From: Piromyces finnis
Lineage: Eukaryota; Neocallimastigomycota; Neocallimastigomycetes; Neocallimastigales; Neocallimastigaceae
DNA: 64,000 nt
Direction of reading: 5' to 3'
Assembly: GCA_002104945.1 (NCBI GenBank)
Contig: MCFH01000008.1
Span: 233,501 to 297,500 of the forward strand
A program made the translations under genes and the position numbers. Below, one piece after another: positions 12,360 through 25,972 of the stretch; the first letter of the stretch is position 1; every line of letters starts with the position of its first letter. A model generated the notes under the pieces. That model did no database searches. It saw nothing but the letters and a program-made list of their open reading frames with translations, and was not told where the DNA came from.

Positions 12360-13985
12360 CTATATATATTTAATATATTTGACTGTTAATAATTGACTTT
12401 TTTAAACCAAAAAATGTAGGTTAAATTTGATTTTTTTTTTCTTCTAATAAACTGTAAAAAAATAATTTTAATTTTTTTTTAAAATATTTTCAAGGAACAA
12501 AAATCTTATATTAGCTTTAATCATAATGAAATTCCAAATAGCATTATAATATAAGCCAAACTACGGAATACGTCGCTAATTCCAATAATGTCCAACTTAA
12601 AAGAAAGAATACTCTAAATTCATAATTTTAAAAATTCTTGAAGATGTTGACATTTTGGGTTACACAACCATAAAGATAAAGACACAAGCAATAGTAAATG
12701 AATGAATAAATTATTTATAAATAATTTTATTATAATAAATGAATGAATGAATAAATGTAAATTAATTGGTTTACCAACACTTTAATTTGGAAAAAAAAAG
12801 GACAGAATGTATACATTTAATGTAAATTACATTGTAATAACTTTTAATGTATTTTAATATTTTTAATTTAAATTAAAATGATGGTTTATGGATATGGATA
12901 ATACAACATTTATCATTTTAAAGACATTGAGATTATATTACAATAAAAAGGAAAAAAGATCTTTTTAACAAGTAAAAAAATCTATACAAACACCTTTCAT
13001 TTAATTATTTTTGTTATTTTATTTTTTTTTCATTAAATAATTAATGTACTCATATATCAATGCATACTTTAAAATATTTTACTTTTTAAGCGCTTTGTCC
13101 TAATTTTTATCAATTTTATTTTTATTATTATTTTAGTATATTATTTTTAATTAATTAATAAATTGGTTTAATTTAATTTCAATATTATTAATATATTAAA
13201 ACATATATTATTTTTTATTTTATTTTGTAAGTTTTTTCTTTTTACTGTTAAAAAGATTATTGTAGTGATTTAAAGCTATTCTCATTTCTAAAGAAAAGGC
13301 AATATATAATGAAAATAGAAATTAATAATCTTTACTAAATCCATGGAATCTAAGATTTGAAAAGAAGTATTGAACAAGAGAGACCAATACACAAATGCAT
13401 ATAAAGAAGAGAGTAAAGTTGATAACGATACTATTACACACGTTAATTCACAAGAAAAGAAAGGATAAATTAATATATATTTTTATAAAGTAATTAAATA
13501 GTATTATATTATAATATATTCATTCTATTTATTTTTCTATATAATGTAATATATTTAACAATGATTTAAATATTAAATTGACAAATTTTAAAGATTTTTT
13601 TTTTTTTTTTTTTACTCTTTTTATTTTTATAATATTATCAATTGTTAAAAAAAAAAAATATATATTATTTATTAATATATATAATTTTCTTTTTATTTTT
13701 TCTTTTCTTCTTCTTCTTCTTCTTCTTTTTTAAAAAGTCTTTTTCTTAGTATTTATTATATACTATTTAACATCACTTTAGAAAGAGAGTGATTTTTTAT
13801 TTCTTTCTTTTTATTTTTAATAATTATTTTATTGATATATTTTAAAATATTATTATAAGAAAGAAACAAAAGTTGAAAAAGAAAAAAAAGAAAGAAAATA
13901 CTTTAATTGATAATTCTTTTCATTCTTCTTTATAGAAATTAAAAAAAAAAAAATTAAAAAAAAATTATATATATATTGTTTTATT

Positions 13986-14016
<31 letters not shown>

Positions 14017-14329
14017 GAAATAAGAAGCATTTATTTAAAAAAGAATAACATTTTAAATAAATTTCATTGTAAAATCAAAACCTCAAAGTTAAATTGTTTT
14101 CAGTAAAAACAGAGCTTAAAAATACAGGAAATTTTCAGTATTTTTTTTTTTTTTTTTTTTTATTTTTGGATATAATTAAAAAAAAAACCATTCTTTTATA
14201 TAAAAAGTATAAATATCATTTGAAAAATTCTGTATAGTGAATTTAAAAATCAAAAGCCTTATTGATAATATTAATATCATTTATCGAAATATATGTAAGT
14301 TGGCATAAAATTACTCTTTATTTTTTCTT

Positions 14330-14409
14330 TATTATTATAATTATTATTATTATTATTATTATTATTAGTAGTAGTAGTAGTAGTAGTAGTAGTAATAGTA
14401 GTAGTAATA
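14330..14409. repeat. Compound microsatellite (TTA)n(GTA)n
   Basis: About ten ATT units run directly into about a dozen AGT units and then degenerate. It lies about 240 bp upstream of the RRM gene start codon. The Ile/Ser-rich frame across it is a repeat artefact. Confidence 0.9.
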
Positions 14410-14650
14410 TTTATAATTTTATTATCATCATCTTTTATATATTATTTAAATGAAAAAAAAAAATAATTATTACTATTTTTAAACAATAATTACTAATTTA
14501 TATTCTTCAATCCTATAATTTAATATTATAATATAATTTATAATATTAATTAATTAAAACAAAAATATTTGTAATATAAATACATGACGAAAATAATTAT
14601 TTGTGATTATAAATTAATAACATAATAGTAATATCAATCTTCATTTCAAC

Positions 14651-17092
14651 ATGGATGAACCAATCAACAATATTAACAACGAAAATGTCAATATAGACAA
14701 TGCTAATCTCACTTTATTGAGATCAGAAAATGAGAATAATTCAGAAGCAGAAATGATTCCTTCAATGAACATGGATGAAAATAATGCTCCAATTTTTTCT
14801 GGTAATGATGACATGGTTGGAAAAGATGAACAAAACTTATCTTCCCCGATAATGTATTACAATTATAATGGATTTATTCCATATCCCTATTTCCCAATGC
14901 AAGCAGGAGCTGAAGGTTCTTATTTCCAACCAGTTCCAGCTCAAGTTCCTCATTCAGCTAATCCAGCTCAAAATCCAAACACTAATACGGTGTTCTCTTC
15001 TTCACAATCATCACCAGTTGCTTCTTCAATGATTCCAATGAATAGAATTCCAAGCAACAGTTCAAATTCAACACCAACAAATGAGTCTCTTCCTCCAACT
15101 TCTGTTCCAAATGGTATTCCTCCACCAACATCCAATCTTTCAGCATCTGGTATTCCTCCACCAATGGCTGCTATTCCAGCCATGCCACACATTCCATTTT
15201 TCCCACTACCACAACTTTCACCATCACCAATGCCAATAATTCCATCTAATTTTAGTGTAGCTCAAGCATATCCTTCACCAAATCATGGTTTTGCTCCATT
15301 AGTTTCTCCTATTAATCCTGGACCAGGACCAATGAATAGTCATCGTTTCCATTATGGAAAAGGTCAACGTCATATGGCATTTAATAATGGTAATGGAAAT
15401 AATCCTCATTTTAATAAAAACAATCAACCAACCAATAATTTATATATTAAGGGTTTAAAGTCTGAAATAAATGATGAATCACTTCAAGATCTTTGTAAAG
15501 AGTAAGTATTTATTAATAAAATTTTTTATTGATAATAATTAATGATGATTTATATATATAATTTTTATTATATAAAGATGGGGTACTATTGTTTCTTCCA
15601 AGGCTATAATTGATAATAAAACTAATGAATGTAAGGGTTATGGTTTTGTTATGTATGAAACAGAAGACCAAGCTAAACAAGCTATGACTGAATTAAATAA
15701 CTTAGGTTATCAAGTATCATTTGCTAAGGAATCTTTCAGTACTCGTTTAAAGAATCTTCAAGATAATGTCACTACAAACATTTATATGTCTAATTTACCT
15801 TTAAATATGAATGAAGAAGTAATTATTAATAATAATTAATAGAAAACTGCATAATAATTAAATATATATTGATTTAAATTTTCTTTTATAATTTATATAT
15901 CATTTATTTATTTTCAATCAAACATTTTTTCACTATTTTATAATTATTACTAATATAATATATATATATACAATTTCTATTATTACTTTTATTCAAATAA
16001 TAAAGCAATTTTTAGAATTATTCCAACCATACAAGGTTATATCATCTATTATTTTATATGATCAAACTGGCGCAAGTAGAGGTGTAGGTTTAGCAAAGTT
16101 AGAAAATAGAGATGATGCTCAAGTTATTATTGATAAATATGCAAACACTATATTACCAGGAGGTAAAAATCCGTTACAAGTTCGTTTTGCTGACAGTGAA
16201 GCCCAAAAAAAATTAAAGGGACAAACTATTCACAAGAAAAACTATCGTAACAATCAGGATTATCATAATGTAAATTCATTTAATTGATTTCTTTTTATAT
16301 AAAAAGAATTTTAATGATGATCATCATTATCTTCATAATCATTATTTAATATATCATTAAATATTTATATATATTTTTAAAAAAAAATTTTATTTTAAAT
16401 ATTAAATTATGTTTAATTTTTAATATAAATCTAGCTACATCAAAGAGGTAATATTCCTTACTATAATCAAAATAGAGGAATGAATGCCTTTAATCCAAGA
16501 AAGTAAGTATTTATTAAAATGAAATCAAACTTTATATAAAATAGATATTAAACTATTTTAAAATACATATTTAAATAATATAAATAGTAAAATGCCATTC
16601 CCACCACAAATGGCTTATATGGCTCAACCAATGTGGCCTGTCATGGGTGATGCTCCAATACCAATGAGAATTAATAATCCATATATGATAAATCCTGCTA
16701 ATCCTATGAATCCACAACAACCACCTCTCCAAAATGGTATGATACAACCAAATATAGAACCACAAGAACCAATCAATATTAATGTTACTAATCAACCTAT
16801 TAATGATAATTCGATGAATATGAATCAAACTATAATAAATGATAATGAAAATGAGATGAATGAACCAAATTTCAAACCACTTTCACCAAGTAAAAATTTA
16901 AACCATCAAAGCATTGATTTTCCAGAAATCATAGATAACAATGCTGAAAAGAGTAATTAGAATTATTATCAATGATTTATTATAAAAATATCAAATTAAC
17001 ATTAATTTTAATACTGACATTTAACTATTATTTATCCTTAATATATTTTAATAGATTGTATAGCTTCAGCTGTTGAATCCAATATGGAATAA
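14651..17092 (+). CDS. RBMS/MSSP-like RNA-binding protein with two RRMs
   Basis: Exons 14651-15501, 15578-15818, 16006-16269, 16435-16502, 16588-16952 and 17055-17092 give 608 aa. Reading through the last donor instead ends at 16960 with 598 aa. The first about 260 residues are Asn/Pro/Ser-rich and disordered. RRM1 (about 262-340) has RNP2 LYIKGL and RNP1 KGYGFVMY; RRM2 (about 350-430) has NIYMSNLPL and SRGVGLAKL. The order and wording of both RRMs match animal RBMS1-3 (MSSP), which bind A/U-rich single-stranded RNA or DNA. The C-terminal about 160 residues are Met/Pro/Asn-rich. The role is probably post-transcriptional control in cytosol or nucleus; the target is unknown. The start is the first ATG of the 851-bp exon, preceded by stop-rich AT sequence. 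Confidence 0.9.
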
Positions 17093-17561
17093 ATAAAAAA
17101 ATTTTTTTTTTTTTTAATTCTCACATTTAATTATTATCATTTCACATTTTGTTTAATTCATGTTTTTTTTTTTTTTTTTTATTTGTTTGTTTGTTTCATA
17201 TTTGTAATTTTATTTTTAAAAAAAAAAGAAAAATTTTGTTTTTTAACTATGCTACTTTTTATTATTTTTTTATTTTATTTTTTGTTTTTTATTTTTTCGT
17301 AATTTACGAAGAAAAAAAAAAGTTTAATTTCATATTAAACATATATTACATATTGTTTTATTCATAATATTCAGTAATATGAATAATTTCACCTTTTTAA
17401 AATTTTATTTTAATATGTTTTTTTTATTTTTTTTTAAATCATCGCTTTTTTTTTTTTTTAGAATTTTAAAATAATCAAAGTATCTTTTTTTTCTATTTAT
17501 ATAAATGAAATGTTTAACATTGCATGCATTTATATGTAAGCAGTGTTTATTATTAAAAATT

Positions 17562-17605
<44 letters not shown>

Positions 17606-18062
17606 AAAATAAAAAATAAATATATAAATAAACAATAATATTGTTAGTCATAACAAAAATTATATAAAAGAAAATATAAAATTATATAACAAAGATAATA
17701 AAAACTATATTAAAAATTATAAAATAAATACTTATTAAACTACATGGCAAATTATTCTTTTTTTTTTTTTTACTTTATGGTATTAAATGTATTAAATGAA
17801 TAATGATAAATATTAATAAATAATATTTATTCAAGATCAAAATGCTTTCTTTCTATTTAATATGGAAAAAGACAAATTATTATATCTTTATAATTTTAAT
17901 GTTTTAATATTTATAATTTTTTTATTTACTTTTTTTTTTTTTTTCATTTCATTTTGTTTTATTTTTTTATTTTATTTTATTTTAATTTATTTATTTTTTT
18001 TTTTGTGAATTTTTATCTCCAATTTCTTATATTTAAATATTAACATTTTATTTTTATATCAA
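17093..18062. other. Convergent intergenic region, poly-A/T rich
   Basis: Between the stops of the RRM gene and Sec20. It is dominated by poly-T runs and a poly-A run at about 17563-17602. The Phe-rich frame around 17149-17367 comes from poly-T and I do not consider it a gene. Confidence 0.5.
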
Positions 18063-19620
18063 TTATAATTCGTCGACAATAGTTTTTATTACTTTTTCAG
18101 TTGTGGAAGCAATTGATGTAGTTACTGATGCGATAGTAGAGGTAAGAGATGTACTTGTGGTAGATAGTGATTGAGTAGTAGTCAAGGTAGATTTTGCTAT
18201 TTTTGATGATTTTACTGCATTTTTCATGGAGGAAGCGACAGCTGCGGCACCCTTTTTACTAAAAATTATTTTAGGAATCCAAATTCTTTTACCAATAATA
18301 TATATCACAGTAGATATGAAGAAGAAAAGACCTAAACCTAAAAGTATTTTATCTGTTAAATCACGACGTTTTAAACTTGCTACAACCTTTTTATTGGAAT
18401 CAAGGGTATTGCCATATTTCTTATATTCTTCAGTTGTCTTGGAAAGAGTAGATGTTGAATCATCTATAAAATTTAAAGTATTTAGTTTAATAAAATTCGA
18501 TTGAATATATTATCAAAATGAAATTGTTCTATATGTTTTTTAATAACCATACAATTCTATTTTTATGTATAAAATTTTATTTGAAAACTATACCTAATAT
18601 TTTTGATGTTTGTGAACTTTTTTGAACTTCTTCAGTTAACATTTGAACGGCAAATCTTAATGAATCAGTTAATTCTTCATGTCCTTTTAATAATGATTTA
18701 TTATTTGCTCTTTTATATATATTTACATTATTATAATATTCATTTTAAATATATTGTAAAAAAGGAAATTTTTATATATACAATATAATAATTGAGAGTA
18801 ATAAAAGAAATTTAATAAATTGGAATAAAATAATTTTTAATTGATAATATTATAGCCTAAAAATAGAATTATGAATTTACTTTGGTTTTCTACTTCTAAT
18901 ATTTTGACCTTTACTATCTTTAAAAAGTTCTTCTCTTTCTTTAAGAATCTCCATATTCATTTGTTGTTTAGCCATTTGATTTGCTTTGACAAGTGTTAAT
19001 TTAAGTCTTATTATTATTTAATTTCACAAAATATAAAAAGTACAAAAAAAAAAAAATTAATTTTACTAATTTTTATAATAGTTTAAAGTTAAAGTATAAA
19101 GAGAAAAAAAAAAAAAGAGGGGGAGGTGGAATAAATGATATTTGATATTTGATATTTTAATTATGAGAATTATTTAAAATGAATAAAACATTATTTATAA
19201 ATTAAACTTACTGTTTGTAATTATCTTTTAACTTTTCTAATTTACTTATCATTTGTTTTTCTACGACACCTTCATCTTGTTCATGAGCAAGTTCATATCC
19301 TTCCTTTTTATTATTTTTTTTAAATGATTGTATATATAAATAATTAATTAATATATTAAATACTTTTATTGTTATATATATATATATAATTAATGTAAAT
19401 GTAAATGTGAAATCATTTACTTTAATGAAATTTTCTTTATACTTACTGAAATTAAACTATCATATTGTTTTAATAAATAATTTATAGAATTATTAAGACG
19501 GTTAATTTCGGTTAATGGTCCATTGGAAACATTTAATTCTGTAATTTTATTTTCAATTTGCATTTCTATTCTTGAAAGATTTTCAAAATGCTTTCGAACT
19601 TCAAATGGAAATGTATTCAT
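18063..19620 (-). CDS. SEC20: SNARE protein Sec20 (BNIP1-like), ER-Golgi retrograde transport
   Basis: Five minus-strand exons (19447-19620, 19212-19303, 18881-19006, 18594-18709, 18063-18463) join in phase to 302 aa. Sec20 is the Qb-type SNARE of the ER, working with Ufe1, Use1 and the Dsl1 tether in fusion of COPI vesicles. The N-terminal about 100 residues are helical. The SNARE region (about 120-205) includes LLKGHEELTDSLRFAVQML and STSTLSKTTEEYKKYGNTLD, then the family signature RRDLTDKILL leading into a single membrane anchor (about 209-228). Unlike animal BNIP1, it has a Ser/Thr-rich lumenal tail of about 70 residues ending in VDEL (299-302), comparable to the HDEL of yeast Sec20. The start is the only ATG that opens the first exon. 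Confidence 0.9.
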
Positions 19621-20764
19621 TTTTTTTAACTATTGTTTATTTCTCTTTAAATAAAAATTTATTATTGTTGGTATTTTTAATAATTACAATACTATTGTTG
19701 TTGTTGTTGTTGTTGTTATTTCTCTTTTATTATTAATATTATTTTGTATTGAAAAATGAAAATTATTATTAAAAAATTTTACTATCTTTTAAAAATAACT
19801 TTCTTTTTTATTATAAATAATAATAAATGTTAAAGATAATTTTTTAAAATTTTCTGTTTATATTTATTTAATTGGAATTTTAAAAGCTTTATTTTGAGTA
19901 TATATTATAATATTCAATTTACTATTTCCTTTTTTTTTTTTGCCTTTACTTTTAAGCTTTTTTTTTTGTTCATTTTTAGTTGATTTATAATATTTAATCT
20001 ATGTATGTTGTCAATAGAATAAAATAAATTTGTGTTGTATGAGATTAATCACGTGTTAAACATTAAACTATGATTAATGAATATAATTAAATTTACTAAC
20101 GAAAAGATGAAAGAGAATGTAAGTAATGGACACGCTATACCTTTTTTTTTTTTTTTTTATTTTATTTTCTTTTTAATATTTTGATAGTTTTTTATTATAT
20201 TTAAAAGTGTATATTTTACAGTGTATTTTACAGTTATTATAAAAACTGTAAAAGAATAAAAAAAAAAAAAATAAATATGTAATTGGGTAAGTAACCAATT
20301 TAATGTACAAAACAAAATGATAGAATGATCTTTTAACTTTATATATGATAAATGATTCTTTTTTTTTTAAAAAAAAATTAAGATCATTATCAAATTATTA
20401 AAATAAAAAAAAAAAATAAAAAAAAAAAAATAAAAAATAAAATAAAAAATAAAATAAAATAAAACTTAATAATTTATTCTATTCATATTATAATGTAATA
20501 AATTTACTTTGGTTAATTGTAAAATAAAATATAAAACTCTAGAAAATAATGGTATCTTTTACATATATATATATATGTAACTATATTAAATTTTGTTTTT
20601 AAAATTCTAAGCGTAAAATATATAAAATAATATTAAAATTTTATAAATTATTTAAACTGTATTCTTTTTTTTTTTTTAATGAAAATCTTAATAAAGAATG
20701 GAATATATACATTATATTATAAAATGTATAGTTGAAGATAAAGTTGTTTTTTTTTTTTTTTGAC
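19621..20764. other. Intergenic region upstream of Sec20
   Basis: AT-rich 1.1 kb with a short (GTT)n tract at about 19691-19717, poly-T runs (19930-19940, 20141-20158) and A-rich degenerate repeats at 20400-20465. It holds the 5' flank of Sec20 and the 3' flank of the first receptor gene. No gene was recognised. Confidence 0.5.
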
Positions 20765-22679
20765 TTAAATAATGAATTTTAATAAATCTTGTTTTTTCTT
20801 TTGAATTTGGTTAATATCCCCTCCCGAATTAATTAATATTTTTGAACAAAATATATATAATTCAATGTATTTTGAAATTAATTTAATTTCTTCATAATTT
20901 GGTTCACAATCACATGAATATGACTTATGACGTACACACTCTTCAAATTTTAAAAATGTAAAATAACACTCGGGTTTATCTCCTTTCTTTTTTAATATAT
21001 AATATACTTTGTCCCATACATTTAAAATAAGAATAGTCACATAACATATTATTCCAGTAAAATAGGTAAATAAGATGTATGTAGAAGTACTATTAAATAT
21101 TGAAACATAACTTATTAGCTGGTTGGATAGATAAATAGTTAAATATATAAATGAATATTAGTAAATTTATAATATCATATTTTGTAATATAAAAATAAAA
21201 ATATTATTTTTTTTTTTTATAATTACATCAATAAATGGTCCTAATGTAATCCATATTAATAATGAATATCCCAAAGATTTAATATGTTTAAAAACAAAGA
21301 CATAATTCCATATTTTTATTACTTTTAATATGAGAATAAAAATTATTGCCATTTCTACGCCATTGCTTAATAAATTAAATCTTTTTAATGGACAGTTATA
21401 TCTCCATTTTCCATTATTATCTTGAATATCTGGTAGTTGATTTTCACTATAGAATACAATTACAGTAACTATTGTAATTAATGATAAGAAAAGTATTAAT
21501 AACAATTCTATATGAAGTATATATATATATTTTGTTTTTTTATTGATAATCTTTAAATTATTATCATGAATACTGTTAAATTGCGAATCTTTATTACTAT
21601 TATCGTTATTATTTTCTATTTCTATTATATTGTGTGAAGAAGATCTATTATATGTTGTATTAAATAAATTTAGTTGTTTTTCCATATCTTTTAAAATTAT
21701 TTCTTCTACTGCCATCGAAGATCTAAATTGTTTTGATTTTTTTTTATCGTTTCTGTTTTGAGATTCGTTTTGTTGTAAGGTTGTTAGTGTTTTTTCCATT
21801 TCATGGTAATAATTCATTCCTAATTCACCCTCCGTAAATAAAAATAAGGTATATACATTTAATATAGTAATAATTCCAGTATGTTTAAATAAAATATTGA
21901 ATGAACAGCCTTTATAATTTTCAAAAAAATTAAAATAAGGACTAATAAAATAGAGAAGTAATCCAATGATTATTGTTAATATTTTAATACAACCAGTGTC
22001 ATAAATAATTGCTTTATTTTTATTGACTATAATAAAAATACTGTTCATTATTAGAAACGTTATAATAGGGATATTAAACATTTTTATGTATTTCAAGTAG
22101 CTATTTCATTATACAATGTTATATTAATTTTCAAAATTTAATAAATATTAATATCAATATTAAAATTAATTATGATGGAAGTATATAATATTTTAAACTA
22201 CTAATTAAAAAAAAAAAAAATCTATGATGATAATGCTTTACCTGAATTCTATATATGTCTTTTGATCACACTTTTCACCTTCCCATCCTATATTACATGA
22301 ACATTTATTTAATTCTTTTATATTTTTTAGATTATTTTCACCAGCAATGCAATATGCTTTTTCTTCGGTAACAGGACAATCATCCACACAAACTGGCTCT
22401 TCACAATAAAAATACCTTTTTTTTTCATATTTATTATGCCTATATTCCTTAAAATTTTTTATTTTATTTTCTGTACAATCCCTGATAGTAATGTTTAAAA
22501 AGTCATATTGTGACTGATATACATTTTTTTGATTATCACTTAAATATATTTGTAAACGTGTAGTAACAGGCTTATATGAATAAACCTTTAAGTTGTTTAA
22601 TATACATTTACCTTTTTGATTTCAATCATATTTATATTATTATATAATTATATTATACAAAATTATTATTATGTTATAT

Positions 22680-22712
<33 letters not shown>

Positions 22713-23765
22713 CATTATTTTCATATTTATATATATTAAAATATTAGTATTAAAATTTACCCTTTAAAAAAGTGCACACATTTCCAATTACTTTATATTC
22801 ATTGTCATCATCATTTAAACTAACATTCAAATTTATATTGGAATATAATTTTGATAGATCGATAACTTCCTGTATAAATTTATCATAAAGACTAAATTCA
22901 ATATTGATTGATTCACCACCTATGATTTCAAAATGGTTTGATTTTTCTGAATTTAGTTTAATAATATATGGATTTGTAGCGTAATTATTTCCGTGAGATT
23001 CAGAAAGATTATTTTCAAAACTTATTTGTTCATCTTTATCATAATTTTCAAAATTTAATGGTAGATTTGATATAGTATTATTTATATACATTCCTCCACC
23101 AGCGTATGCTTTATTATTATTTATTTTTACATTATTAAAAAATGTATTATTTAAATTGATATAATCAAAAAATATTCCACCTCCAAAATATGTAGCTTTA
23201 TTATTTTTAACTTGGATATCTCTTATTTCTATTCTATTATTGTTATTATTTGAACTTAGATATATTGCACCACCATTCACAGCATAATTATTTTCAAATA
23301 TACTCGACTCTATTTTCAAATTTAAACTATCACTTTCTATAATACACCTGAGTTTCATTATAAATATTTTCATTAGACGTCAACAATATTATATTAGTAT
23401 TAATATATTTAATAAAATTTTTATTGAAAATTAAAAGAATATTGTTTAAAAATTATTATATATTTATTAATAATAATAATAATAATGATATATAATTTTA
23501 TTGTACTATATAATTATTATGTTATATATTATGTTACTTACAATGATCCACCATTACTTTTATTACTATTATTTTTAAATTCAGTATCTTTAATAGTTAT
23601 ATTCACCCTATTATAATTTGAAAATATACCACATTTATAAGAATGTATATTGTCATTATTTTTTATTGAGCTATTGGTTATACTAAATTCCGACTGATGA
23701 TATTATCCAAAAAAAAAAATTATAATTAGTATTATAGAGAGAGATTATTTTTATTAAAAAATAAA

Positions 23766-23799
<34 letters not shown>

Positions 23800-23806
23800 T
23801 TCTGTT

Positions 23807-23841
<35 letters not shown>

Positions 23842-25851
23842 ATTTAGTTACGTTTTCTAAAACTAACATTTAATGACTCATTATTTAATATGGATCCGTA
23901 AGACGTATTCTCGGAGATACTTATATTTAAAAACTTTATATTTGACATTTCTCCCCTTAATTTAATTAAATCACCGTTCGACTTACATTTATTAATAATT
24001 GTATTTTTAATATTTATATTATTTCCATATATACTGGATTCAACAGTAATTAGAGAAGAATCATTAATACTTCCATTACATAAAATATTACTAAATGTAC
24101 AATGATTCAAAGTAATAGAATTATAAATTACATAGAGTAATGATTTTGAAATTGTCTCTATATTTTCAAAAGCGACATTTTCAAATATATATTCAGCTTC
24201 TTCTCCAATTAAACCTGATTTTTGAGACCTATTAAAATAAGTATATGATAATCGATCGGTTAATTAAATACCTTTTTTTTTTATTTAAATATTTAAAGTG
24301 TAAGCGTAAATAACGATATAATACTTTATATTTTTAAAAATTGTATCTTTAATTGAAATACTTGAATGAATTGAATTTAATATTACTGGATATGGTACTC
24401 TACTAGAAATGTTATAAAACTGAGAATTTGAAATTGAAGCAATATTATTATAGCCATACAGTAATGAACTTATACCTATTTAAAAATACTTTATATTTAA
24501 AAAAATATTTCCAATATCTATTTAAACATTCGTATAATAATAGGATAATACTGTACCGTTAAATTTAGTATTTTTAATTTTTAAAAATTCCTTATTTTTT
24601 TCTTTAATTGACTTTAAAAAAATTAAATATCCATATTGGGAATAACAATTTTTAAGATTTGAATCAATTAATCTATTGTAATAAATAAATTCGAAAATTA
24701 ATAATTCCATATATTATTTTTTATATTCCATTATATCAATAATATGTAATATTTTATTATATAAATTTTTATTACTCTAATTTTGTTAGAGATAGGGAGA
24801 AAAATGGTTTATATAATTTAACATAACTGTCTTCTATTGTAGAATTTTTAAATGTTATTTTACTTCCATAGGTATTTGAATTTAAAAAAGAGCTTGGATA
24901 GTCAACATCTCCATATATATTTTTAAAAATACCTTTTTTTTTTTATAAAAAAGCATTTAACATTTATGATAATTAAAAAATTAGTAATATTATTTTCATA
25001 TAATATTGTTTATACATATTTATATTTATATTAATTACAATTTTCAAAAACAACATTTCCATAACTAGAATCACCGATATATTTATTATTTTCAAAATAA
25101 CATTCTTTAAAATGCGTATTGAAACAGTCATACGATTGAAATACCTTAGTACTATAGAAATCTCTAGAATCAATAATTTGTTCCAGATTACTATATAGTA
25201 TATATAGATCATAAAGTTTTTAAAGAGAAATATATAATTGAAAAGTTAACATAAGATAAAAATAAACGGATTATTAATCATTTTTGAAGAAACTTACATA
25301 AATTTACAATTATTGAATGATATTTGTGGTGAAGACTGATTATTCTTTATACATTGAACATTTAATTGGACTACACTATTATAGGTATCTGTGAAGGTAC
25401 AATTTTTAAATTCGACAGAAAAGTTATTTGAATCATCAGAGGGATCAATTATTAGCATATTCGAGTTTTTGTATTGAGAGCTAAAAAAATTGGTAAATTT
25501 TATATTTTCAAAAACTATTTTGATATTTTTATCGGTTTGAAAATGAAATACAAAATTAGATATATAAGAAGTTTGATAATTAAATGTAGCACCGTTTTTA
25601 CTATAGAAAGTTAATGAATGACTAAGAGTAAAATGATTTTGACCATTTTGAGGAATATAATAAGTTTCATCATTGAATACTGCCCGAATCGACCCCACTT
25701 TTGATAATTCGGTTATTTTCTTTCCAATATTATCTAGATTACTATAATCTGTATTTTTAATATTTATTTCACGCACTACATCTTTACAAACAACACCATA
25801 TAATATAAAGAGGATTACTATGATAAAAATATATTTATTTTTTATAATCAT
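20765..25851 (-). CDS. Receptor-like protein A: beta-helix ectodomain, EGF-like module, 7-TM domain
   Basis: Eleven minus-strand exons join to 1275 aa with every phase closing: 25298-25851, 25039-25190, 24776-24932, 24557-24672, 24325-24475, 23868-24228, 23542-23693, 22761-23347, 22242-22611, 21227-22100, 20765-21118. Layout: signal peptide (1-22); ectodomain (about 60-720) of short beta-strand repeats with FKNCTF/FENN-type motifs and VNGGAIY, FGGGIFF, AGGGMY turns, as in Pmp-like right-handed parallel beta-helices; Cys-rich segment ending in an EGF-like CSCNIGWEGEKC (exon 9); then about seven hydrophobic helices (exons 10-11). A GCSFNILFKHTG segment before the third helix recalls the conserved Cys of class C (glutamate/GABA-B type) GPCRs. 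A 90-residue cytosolic tail carries WDKVYY and CVRHKSYSCDC. It is inferred to be a plasma-membrane receptor for a carbohydrate or surface ligand. Ligand and G-protein coupling are unproven. Confidence 0.85.
23769..23840. repeat. (ATT)n tract and poly-T inside a receptor A intron
   Basis: A run of about ten ATT units followed by a poly-T stretch of about 30 bases, within the intron between exons 6 and 7. Read on the minus strand it gives the intron A-rich sequence near its donor side. Confidence 0.8.
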
Positions 25852-25939
25852 TATATTTCACACAACTATTATATTATATTGATAAAATAACTTTTATATT
25901 TAAACATAATTATCATATCTATTTTATCTATTTATTTCC

Positions 25940-25972
<33 letters not shown>

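Larger units (their letters stand above)
10996..14650. other. 3.6-kb gene-poor divergent region between Dbp4 and the RRM gene
   Basis: Two divergently transcribed genes flank this region, so both promoters lie in it. It contains many poly-A/T tracts, a (CTT)n pyrimidine tract (about 13707-13727), an 18-bp perfect palindrome (12342-12359) and a compound microsatellite (14330-14409). Patches of less AT-biased sequence at about 11380-11500, 12530-12700 and 13330-13470 have no open frame I can identify. They may be decayed genes or elements. Confidence 0.5.

Noticed and set aside
14968-15192. Minus-strand Gly-rich frames opposite the RRM gene first exon
   Set aside because: Antisense shadow of the Pro/Ser-rich coding exon; no start context or similarity.
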